Notes under the pieces: model-generated
Told to the model about the DNA's origin: nothing
What the model saw: the letters and a program-made list of their open reading frames with translations, nothing else
Databases searched by the model: none
Program-made: the position numbers and the translations under genes
Assembly (NCBI GenBank): GCA_021829015.1
Contig: JAJZOJ010000041.1
Location: 1 to 17,739, forward strand
From: Microcaldota archaeon
GTDB lineage: Archaea; Micrarchaeota; Micrarchaeia; Micrarchaeales; Micrarchaeaceae
Length of the DNA stretch: 17,739 nt
Reading direction: 5' to 3'
In this document: positions 12,787-17,739 of the stretch, piece after piece
Layout of the letters: every line of letters begins with the position of its first letter
How positions within the stretch are numbered: the stretch's first letter is position 1

Positions 12787-14482
12787 AGATGAGCCGCATA
12801 TCGTACTTGTTGTCCATTATGCAGAAGCCGAACCGTTCTAGCTGGACTATCTCACCGTCCTTCAGGGCAGAGGCGTAGGATTCTATTAGCCCCTCGCTCT
12901 CAGTCATGCTGCCCTCCAGAAATTTGCCCTCGGAATCGACGACGTCACCCGGGATCAGTATCTTGCACCGCATCGAGCCCTTCTCGGTTACCCACTGTAT
13001 GTTCCGTTCGCTCTCCTCCTTGGTTTTGGTACCGTAGACGGAGCCGTTCTCCGGGCTCACTGCAACGTTGAACAGTCCCTTGAGGCCTATTACCTCGCCG
13101 CTGCCCATTGAACGGGCATCCGGGCCGCTTATGAACAGCTTCCCGTCAACATCGTACATCCTTGTGCCGAAATCCTTGGACGGGTGCATCCTCAGCCTTA
13201 CCTCCATCGGCTCCATTGATACGGTAAGCCGCTCGGGGCTCTCGACGTAATACAGCCTCTTAGATATAGGGTCTATGATGCTCTTGTTGTATGCGAGCAG
13301 TTTCGAGATGTCCGTGCTGCTCTCCACTATGCTCATGCCGAAGCCCAGGACGAATTTCCTTATGGCCTCGGGCATTATCCCCCTGCGCCGGAGCGCCGCT
13401 ATCGTCACGAGCCGCGGGTCGTCATAGCCGCTGAGCAGCTTCTCGCTTATCAGCTTGCGTATCTCGCGCTTCTGCTTAGGCTGGCCCTTTATCGACAGCC
13501 TCGCATGCAGATGGACCCTTGGCTTCCTCATGCCCAGATAATCGAGAACCATGTCGTAGAGCGCACCCCTGAGCTCGTATTCCCTGGTTCGTATCGCATC
13601 GGTCACCCCGTTGACGGAGTCGTTTATCGGGGTATTGAAATCATATGTCGGCCACACGATGTATTTGCTCCCTTGCCTGTAGTGGCTGTGCCTCTTAAGC
13701 CTTAGCATCGTAGGGTCCCTGAGGGTGGTGTTCTCAGACCCCATGTCGCCCTTCAGCCTTATCGCGATCTTTTCTTCCTCGTATTTCCCCTCCAGCATCA
13801 TCTGGAACTTCTCCATGTTCGTCTCAGGGGAGTTGGACCTGTGCCTGCACTCCCTGCCGTCGAACCTGTTGCGCTTCGTATCCTCGCCGGTACATTCGCA
13901 TGCATAGGCATTGCCTTCCTTGAGGAGCTTCCTCGCGCAGTCGTATATCATGGCCATGTTGTCGCTGGCGTAGTACTCCCTGTCAAAGGCGATACCTAGC
14001 CATTCCAGGTCCTTCTTGATGGAATCCACGAATTCCTGAGATTCCTTCTCGGGGTTCGTGTCATCGAAATAGAGGAATGCCTTGCCCTCGTATATTCCTG
14101 CGAACTCCCTGGCGAGGAATGCGGCGCTCGCATGGCCTATGTGTATGTATCCGCTAGGCTCCGGGGCGAACCTTGTTGCGAAGGATCCCTTGGTCGCGCC
14201 GGCAAGCTCCATCCTCGGCTTTGACGTGGCCGCGGCCTTGCTCTCCTGCTGCCTCTCGAACTCCACGGAGTATGCGGAATACTCGCTCTCTAGGCCCTCC
14301 CTCGGTAGGGAGTTGACCTCGTCGACTATCGTCCTGACCTCAGACTCGAGCTCCTTCATCGATTCCTTAGGGACCAGCTTGGCTACCTTAGCGAGCACGT
14401 TGCCCGGCCTTGCGCTGCCGTAATCCATAGCGTTCTTGAGCGCATATTTGCGTATCTGCCCCTTCACCGCTTCAGGTATCAT
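12773..14482 (-). CDS. gltX: Glutamyl-tRNA synthetase, archaeal type
   Basis: 569 residues, archaeal GluRS size. It charges tRNA-Glu and, in archaea with the amidotransferase route, also tRNA-Gln. Residues 1-95 form the archaeal helical N-terminal extension. The class I core starts at RFAPEPSGYIHIGHA, with HIGH at 114-117, then FDDTNPEKE (139-147). Zinc-site candidates are C195, C197, C212 and H214. WPTYDFNTPINDSVNGVTDAIR (277-298) is the tRNA/Glu pocket region. The KMSKS loop is unusual: where relatives have a SKSK-like motif, this has GQPKQKRE (333-340), keeping a lysine but no serine. The C-terminal beta-barrel anticodon domain follows. The start is one base after the stop of the upstream membrane-protein gene (TGAAATG), indicating translational coupling. 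Confidence 0.96.
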   Translation of the reverse strand: MIPEAVKGQIRKYALKNAMDYGSARPGNVLAKVAKLVPKESMKELESEVRTIVDEVNSLPREGLESEYSAYSVEFERQQESKAAATSKPRMELAGATKGSFATRFAPEPSGYIHIGHASAAFLAREFAGIYEGKAFLYFDDTNPEKESQEFVDSIKKDLEWLGIAFDREYYASDNMAMIYDCARKLLKEGNAYACECTGEDTKRNRFDGRECRHRSNSPETNMEKFQMMLEGKYEEEKIAIRLKGDMGSENTTLRDPTMLRLKRHSHYRQGSKYIVWPTYDFNTPINDSVNGVTDAIRTREYELRGALYDMVLDYLGMRKPRVHLHARLSIKGQPKQKREIRKLISEKLLSGYDDPRLVTIAALRRRGIMPEAIRKFVLGFGMSIVESSTDISKLLAYNKSIIDPISKRLYYVESPERLTVSMEPMEVRLRMHPSKDFGTRMYDVDGKLFISGPDARSMGSGEVIGLKGLFNVAVSPENGSVYGTKTKEESERNIQWVTEKGSMRCKILIPGDVVDSEGKFLEGSMTESEGLIESYASALKDGEIVQLERFGFCIMDNKYDMRLIFISR

Positions 14483-14483
14483 T

Positions 14484-15077
14484 TCACGTACCCGAGTACG
14501 ACACCCTGAACTGCTTGTCGTATACGGTGCCGGTGCTGTCCACTAGCGCCGATATCGTCAGGTTCACCTTGGCGCCCACCTTGGGGACGTTGCCTATGAA
14601 TACCGACTGGTTCGTGCTTGGCACCGCTACATTGACCGGCTGCTTTGAGTAGTAGAGCGTCACGGTGCTTGGCATGGTCAGGTATGTGACGGCGCCTACG
14701 CTTACGGAATTGCCTGCAGCAAGGGCGACCTCCTGACCAAGGGAATAAGCCGAGATGTTGTACAGCGCTACCTGGTATCCGTATCCGGTAGATATGTAGC
14801 TGTCTACAAGGCCGTTGGCCTCAAGCGAGGAGAGAACGTTCCCGGCAATGTCCTTTTGGGATGCATTGACAGTCAGGTTGGCCAGGCTGCCATACCCGCT
14901 TACCGTTCCGTTGGCCTGGCCTGTAACGAACACCGTCTGCACCTGCCTAACCGTGGTTGTCGTAGATCCCTGCGCAGTGGTATTGTTGTTCCCGAATGCC
15001 AGGTACGACGACAGGAATATTACGGCTACGAACAGGGAGCCTATGAAGAACACAATCTTTTTCGTTTTTTCTTCCAT
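14484..15077 (-). CDS. Membrane-anchored extracellular protein, unknown
   Basis: 197 residues from the ATG at 15077; a GTG at 15086 is a weaker start. A basic tip (MEEKTKK) and one membrane helix (about 8-28, IVFFIGSLFVAVIFLSSYLAF) are followed by a Thr-rich spacer (GSTTTTVRQ) and a beta-rich external domain with about eight N-x-S/T sequons. The repeated pattern VFVTGQANGTVSGYGSLANLTV and GNVLSSLEANGLV suggests an SIMPL-like or similar small beta/alpha envelope domain, but no family is certain. It is the first gene of an operon with GluRS, one base apart, an odd pairing of surface protein and synthetase. Promoter: minus-strand AATAAAATAC (15114-15123), shared region with the divergent FKBP gene. 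Confidence 0.8.
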   Translation of the reverse strand: MEEKTKKIVFFIGSLFVAVIFLSSYLAFGNNNTTAQGSTTTTVRQVQTVFVTGQANGTVSGYGSLANLTVNASQKDIAGNVLSSLEANGLVDSYISTGYGYQVALYNISAYSLGQEVALAAGNSVSVGAVTYLTMPSTVTLYYSKQPVNVAVPSTNQSVFIGNVPKVGAKVNLTISALVDSTGTVYDKQFRVSYSGT

Positions 15078-15113
15078 GCAAAGCACTGTTATTACGTCTG
15101 TTTCCTTTCAAAA

Positions 15114-15139
15114 GTATTTTATTAATTGGATTTATAATC
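15114..15139. promoter_or_regulatory. Back-to-back TATA boxes of the divergent membrane-protein/GluRS and FKBP units
   Basis: Minus-strand AATAAAATAC (15114-15123) is about 40 bases from the ATG at 15077, and plus-strand TTTATAATC (15131-15139) about 40 bases from the ATG at 15175. Both imply short leaders of roughly a dozen bases. Confidence 0.5.
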
Positions 15140-15174
15140 ATTCTGCTAAAAGCTACAAAACTGTGGGTAATGAC

Positions 15175-15903
15175 ATGACTTTCAAAGACGGAGACTTTCT
15201 GGAAATAGAGTACAGCGCATGGGCGTCTGCAGACGGCAGGCTGATATCTACGACTGACGAGAAGAGCGCCAAGGAGGCCAGCATATACAACGAGAAGGCC
15301 CACTACGGGCCCGTGCTTGTCATAATAGGCTCAAACAGCGTGATAAAGGGATTGGACCGGGAGATAAGGTCCATGTCCACCGGCGAGAGCAGGAAGATGA
15401 CATTCAAGCCCGAGGACGCCTTCGGGGACAGGCAGCAGGATCTCGTTAGGATAATGCCATTGTCCGAGTTCAGGAAGAGGGACATGGAGCCCTATCCCGG
15501 GATGCAGGTAGATATAGACAACACCACCGCAATTGTGAAGAGCATAACCTCCGGGAGGGTGACGGTTGACATGAACCACCCATATGCGGGGCAGGAGATA
15601 ACGTACGAGGTAAAGGTGCTCAAGGCTCTGGATTCCGAGAAGGAGAGGCTTGCTGCACTTGGGAGGACCTATGGAGTCGAGCCATCCTCATCGGAGACTA
15701 AGGGAGATTCGATGTCAGTAAGATACGCCAACGGCGTAAGGAAGAACGCGGACTACTTCATAGGCAAGGCGAACATGATAGCCTCGGTATTCACCTACTT
15801 CAAGGGCATAAAGAAGGTCGAGGTGACGGAGGAATACCTCAGGCCCGAGGAGAATTCCAAGGAAGGGAAGGAAATGGATGAGGCCGGCGCTGCAGAGGAA
15901 TAA
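15175..15903 (+). CDS. Long archaeal FKBP-type peptidyl-prolyl isomerase
   Basis: 242 residues from the ATG at 15175. The open frame extends far upstream, but those codons are antisense to the neighbouring gene, and the TATA box and GGGTAATGAC leader sit just before 15175. It is the long archaeal FKBP (SlyD-like, FKBP26 type), a cytoplasmic chaperone that isomerises Xaa-Pro bonds. The FKBP domain (about 1-80 and 128-150) shows DFLEIEYSAW, VIIGSNSVIKGLDREIRSM and EDAFGDR, interrupted by an IF (insert-in-flap) domain (about 85-130, PYPGMQVDIDNTTAIVKSI, then VDMNHPYAGQEITYEVKV, where the FKBP fold resumes). The C-terminal 80 residues form the extra domain of the long archaeal group, with a charged Glu-rich tail. 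Monocistronic. Confidence 0.93.
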   Translation: MTFKDGDFLEIEYSAWASADGRLISTTDEKSAKEASIYNEKAHYGPVLVIIGSNSVIKGLDREIRSMSTGESRKMTFKPEDAFGDRQQDLVRIMPLSEFRKRDMEPYPGMQVDIDNTTAIVKSITSGRVTVDMNHPYAGQEITYEVKVLKALDSEKERLAALGRTYGVEPSSSETKGDSMSVRYANGVRKNADYFIGKANMIASVFTYFKGIKKVEVTEEYLRPEENSKEGKEMDEAGAAEE

Positions 15904-15907
15904 TCGT

Positions 15908-15922
15908 CCCGGCAATGCCGGG
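15908..15922. other. GC hairpin CCCGGC-AAT-GCCGGG between convergent genes
   Basis: A perfect 6-bp stem with a 3-base loop begins 4 bases after the FKBP stop and lies 34 bases from the spt4 stop. It may end or protect the FKBP mRNA. No T-run follows, so classical archaeal termination is not shown. Confidence 0.5.
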
Positions 15923-15955
15923 CCCGTCCAGGAATTAGGATAAGGGATAGGAGCT

Positions 15956-16147
15956 TCAGCCGCGTATGTTTATCGCGTAGGTGCTGTTCATCTTGACTCC
16001 GAGCTGCTTCGCTATGGCGGACTTCTCCGAATTGAGTATTATAGCGTAGCTGCTCCACCTGTTTGTCAATTCCTTTCCGCCGCAGTTGGGGCAGGCATCC
16101 CCGTGGCTTATCACCAGTTTGCAGTTCTTGCATGCTTTTTCCTCCAT
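15956..16147 (-). CDS. spt4: Transcription elongation factor Spt4 (RpoE2)
   Basis: 63 residues, normal size. With Spt5 (NusG homologue) it clamps RNA polymerase onto DNA and raises processivity. The zinc finger is complete: C6-x2-C9 (ACKNCK) and C19-x2-C22 (ACPNCGG), followed by LTNRWSSYAIILN and the family block SAIAKQLGVKMNSTYAINI. The ribosome site AGTGAT is formed across the stop of rpo7, 9 bases upstream, so translation is linked to that gene. The rpo7-spt4 order is conserved widely in archaea. Confidence 0.96.
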   Translation of the reverse strand: MEEKACKNCKLVISHGDACPNCGGKELTNRWSSYAIILNSEKSAIAKQLGVKMNSTYAINIRG

Positions 16148-16156
16148 GTCATCACT

Positions 16157-16750
16157 TCATCTTCGCTTCCTGTTCTGGCCGCCCTTCTGCGGCACCCTCG
16201 ACTTCATGCGGTCGCCTTCCGTTATCCACTCAGGCTTGCCCAACCCTTCCGGCTTCATCGTAAGCGCTATCTTCGAGTCCTTGACGGAGTTCTTCATGCT
16301 CACTGTAGATATCTTAGCAAGCACGGAATCCCCCTTCTTCAGGCTCCTTCCGCTCCTCTTCGATACGAATGCAGGTATCTTCCTGTCGAAGGACAGGAAA
16401 TCATTGGTTATCTGAGATACGTGGACGAGCCCGTCTATCGGGCCTATCCTTATGAAGGCGCCGAATTCCGCCAGCTCCGTTACCTCCCCCGCCACTACCT
16501 CCTCGACGAACGGCAGGTATGTGAGCATGTCGAATTCCACATCATGATGGGTAGAGGGATCCCCCGGGTATATCGTGCCGTCGCTTATCCCGTGCACCTT
16601 GAACACGGAAACGATTACGCCAAGGCTCTTGTCTATAGTGCCCTCGTACTTCCTCTTCAGTATCTCCGACGCCACATCCTCGATGTCCTTGTCGAAATAC
16701 TCCGGGGGCATCTTGAATGTGTCCTTTACGCTGTGTATGTAATACATCAT
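16157..16750 (-). CDS. rpoE1: DNA-directed RNA polymerase subunit Rpo7 (RpoE1)
   Basis: 197 residues. It forms the stalk of archaeal RNA polymerase with Rpo4 and helps open promoters and bind the transcript. The N-terminal tip domain (MYYIHSVKDTFKMPPEYFDKDI and VFKVHGISDGTIYPGDPSTHHDVEF) is typical, and the S1 RNA-binding domain starts at VVAGEVTELAEFGAFIRIGPIDGLVHVSQI (about 85-114). The Lys/Arg-rich C-terminus (GGQNRKRR) is a little longer than in many relatives. Two adjacent ATG codons (16750, 16747) are possible starts; the ribosome site AGTGAT overlaps the stop of the PIN gene one base upstream. Part of the DUF488-PIN-rpo7-spt4 operon. Confidence 0.96.
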   Translation of the reverse strand: MMYYIHSVKDTFKMPPEYFDKDIEDVASEILKRKYEGTIDKSLGVIVSVFKVHGISDGTIYPGDPSTHHDVEFDMLTYLPFVEEVVAGEVTELAEFGAFIRIGPIDGLVHVSQITNDFLSFDRKIPAFVSKRSGRSLKKGDSVLAKISTVSMKNSVKDSKIALTMKPEGLGKPEWITEGDRMKSRVPQKGGQNRKRR

Positions 16751-16751
16751 A

Positions 16752-17138
16752 TCACTTGAGGGGCCTCATCGGCCTTATCTCTCCGCTGACGGACATCTTG
16801 AAAACGACCACGCCCCTTGAGAGGAGCCTGCGCGCGAGGGCGGTGTCGTTCGTTATGACAACCTTCCCGCGCCTGGGTGACGCATCTAGTATCCACTTAT
16901 CAGCATATTCGGTTATATTATCAACATCAATCTTTTTAGCCTTTATCTCAAGGAGGGCCAGCCTGGCCGATGCCCCCCTTTTGCCCCTGTTTTCGGAAAT
17001 CGCCCTTAGTTCAGCCAATATCCCCCTTGAAACGAGCGGTTTCCTGGTTGGGAACCTCCTCTGCACAGCCTCGAAAACGTTCCTGTTGTGGGAGAACCCG
17101 AACATCATTGAGCTCGTGTCCACAATGACATGCGGCAC
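16752..17138 (-). CDS. PIN-domain protein, Fcf1-like (COG1412 type)
   Basis: 128 residues from a GTG at 17138, supported by an AGGGTG site 5 bases upstream that overlaps the stop of the preceding gene. The PIN nuclease acidic set is complete: D7 (IVDTSSMMFGF), E43 (GILAELRAI), D80 (ADKWILD) and D98 (ITNDTALARRL). The family cleaves RNA; the Fcf1/Utp24-like branch is linked to rRNA processing. That branch is commonly found next to rpo7 and spt4 in archaea, often with aIF2-gamma, which supports a housekeeping rather than toxin role; no antitoxin gene is near. In other genomes the position before this gene is often aIF2-gamma; here it is a DUF488 gene. Confidence 0.9.
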   Translation of the reverse strand: MPHVIVDTSSMMFGFSHNRNVFEAVQRRFPTRKPLVSRGILAELRAISENRGKRGASARLALLEIKAKKIDVDNITEYADKWILDASPRRGKVVITNDTALARRLLSRGVVVFKMSVSGEIRPMRPLK

Positions 17139-17147
17139 CTACGCACC

Positions 17148-17588
17148 CTAGTTCCTGGCGCTCAATACGAGGGTACCGGAGTGTATCCGCGCATGGGCGC
17201 GGGCCTGCGCCTGCTCCCTCATCGCCCTTGCCTTTGCGCTCTTGAGGAGCCTGTCAAGGTACCTCTGGAGTATCAGGGCGCTGCTGTGCTTCGTGTCGCT
17301 GGTAGAGTATACAAGGGTAACCGGGTCCGTCGACAGGGCTATCCTCATCAGCTGCTCGATCGCCTTGCTCCCCTTGAGCTCGTTGAGATACCTCTTCTTG
17401 AATTCCGCCCACTTCTTCGGGTCGTGCATGTACCATTTGCGCAGCTCCTGCGTCGGGGCGACGTTCTTCAGCCATATGTCGACGTTAGGGGTGTTGCGCC
17501 TTATTCCACGGGGCCAAAGCCTTTCGACGAGCACCTTCATCCCATCGGTGACGTAGAACTTCTCGTATACCCTCTTTATGAGTATCAT
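17148..17588 (-). CDS. DUF488 family protein, YeaO type
   Basis: 146 residues. The YeaO-like signature is clear: IKRVYEKFYVTDGMKVLVERLWPRG, then LWLKNVAPTQELRKWYMHDPKKWAEF, and LVYSTSDTKHSSALIL, where family members usually carry a nucleotide- or cofactor-like pocket. Biochemical role is unknown. The family usually ends near residue 115; here an extra 25-residue tail rich in Ala, Arg and Gln (KSAKARAMREQAQARAHARIH) follows, possibly disordered or RNA-contacting. It heads the operon with the PIN, Rpo7 and Spt4 genes; its TAG stop overlaps the ribosome site of the PIN gene. It belongs to a different branch from the DUF488 gene at 1898-2422. TATA box at 17613-17628. Confidence 0.9.
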   Translation of the reverse strand: MILIKRVYEKFYVTDGMKVLVERLWPRGIRRNTPNVDIWLKNVAPTQELRKWYMHDPKKWAEFKKRYLNELKGSKAIEQLMRIALSTDPVTLVYSTSDTKHSSALILQRYLDRLLKSAKARAMREQAQARAHARIHSGTLVLSARN

Positions 17589-17612
17589 CGGAACCAGTTA
17601 TAATAAAAAGGC

Positions 17613-17628
17613 ATTTTATTTAAATATT
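17613..17628 (-). promoter_or_regulatory. TATA element of the DUF488-PIN-rpo7-spt4 operon
   Basis: Minus-strand AATATTTAAATAAAAT lies 25-40 bases before the ATG at 17588, and no ribosome site is seen between them, suggesting a leaderless or short-leader operon transcript. Confidence 0.6.
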
Positions 17629-17686
17629 CTGCCCAGCATGCGGCAAAACGCCTGTCGAAAACTGGCGGTATTCCAGAAATGTAGAA

Positions 17687-17698
17687 AGTTTTAAAAGC
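17687..17698 (+). promoter_or_regulatory. TATA box of a gene entering at the right edge
   Basis: AGTTTTAAAAGC lies 33-44 bases before an ATG at 17731, a spacing seen elsewhere in this window. Confidence 0.45.
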
Positions 17699-17730
17699 TA
17701 ACTAGTCATATATAATAGGCGACACACCTG

Positions 17731-17739
17731 ATGGTGGAA
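17731..17739 (+). CDS. Possible start of a gene cut by the window edge
   Basis: Three codons, ATG GTG GAA, lie downstream of a TATA box and an otherwise gene-free 130-base divergent intergenic region. No ribosome site is present, so the transcript would have a short leader. Too little remains to name it. Confidence 0.3.

Noticed and set aside
14815..15174. An upstream extension of the FKBP frame of 120 codons
   Set aside because: It lies antisense to the membrane-protein gene, and the FKBP domain, TATA box and leader all point to the ATG at 15175.
16752..17138. The PIN-domain gene considered as a VapC toxin
   Set aside because: No antitoxin gene is adjacent, and the rpo7-spt4 context and sequence pattern match the housekeeping Fcf1-like branch.

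Overview
The window is archaeal. It carries the C-terminal part of an archaeal transcription/translation cluster (PIN-domain protein of the Fcf1-like type, RNA polymerase subunit Rpo7/RpoE1, Spt4/RpoE2), fibrillarin, an archaeal-type GluRS, a long archaeal FKBP isomerase and an archaeal type IV pilin-like protein. Promoters are TATA boxes about 25-40 bases upstream of starts. Genes are either leaderless or preceded by AGGTG/GGGTG Shine-Dalgarno sites 5-7 bases from the start. Heavy use of ATA (Ile) and AGG (Arg), the compact layout, the pilin N-terminus and several single-pass, sequon-rich surface proteins resemble Micrarchaeota-like DPANN archaea. That placement is an inference; a ribosomal or GluRS tree would settle it.

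Layout. (1) 1-1790 is an AT-richer accessory segment. It holds a short ribbon-helix-helix type antitoxin-like gene at the left edge and a stand-alone AAA_14/DUF4143 ATPase. The ATPase promoter is flanked by two TGTCT-N8-AGACA dyads, and the gene is bracketed by an imperfect hairpin repeat. (2) 1898-3540 holds a DUF488 protein, a four-helix membrane protein and a convergent hemerythrin, which may be a redox or gas-handling group. (3) 3544-4394 holds tRNA-Asn(GTT), preceded by a polypurine tract that reads in frame as a Lys/Glu-rich extension of the upstream unknown gene. (4) 4518-10789 is a surface and signalling block: a secreted sequon-rich protein, a pilin-like protein whose start overlaps the end of a winged-helix/receiver/degenerate-GGDEF regulator, a divergent membrane-anchored surface protein, and a cytoplasmic GAF-PAS histidine kinase. 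(5) 10836-12786 holds a small helical protein, fibrillarin and a zinc-ribbon/helical-repeat protein. (6) 12773-15903 holds GluRS translationally coupled to a membrane-anchored protein, and a divergent FKBP isomerase. (7) 15956-17588 holds an operon of DUF488 (YeaO type), PIN protein, Rpo7 and Spt4.

The genes of block 4 suggest a two-component pathway controlling the cell surface, with the kinase phosphorylating the regulator that is co-transcribed with the pilin. No CRISPR array, transposase, integrase or rRNA was seen. The most unusual items are the twin operator-like dyads at the ATPase promoter, the wHTH-REC-GGDEF-like regulator overlapping the pilin gene, the duplicated gene tail at 8372-8490, and the 21-base exact repeat at the window edge, which may be an assembly artefact.
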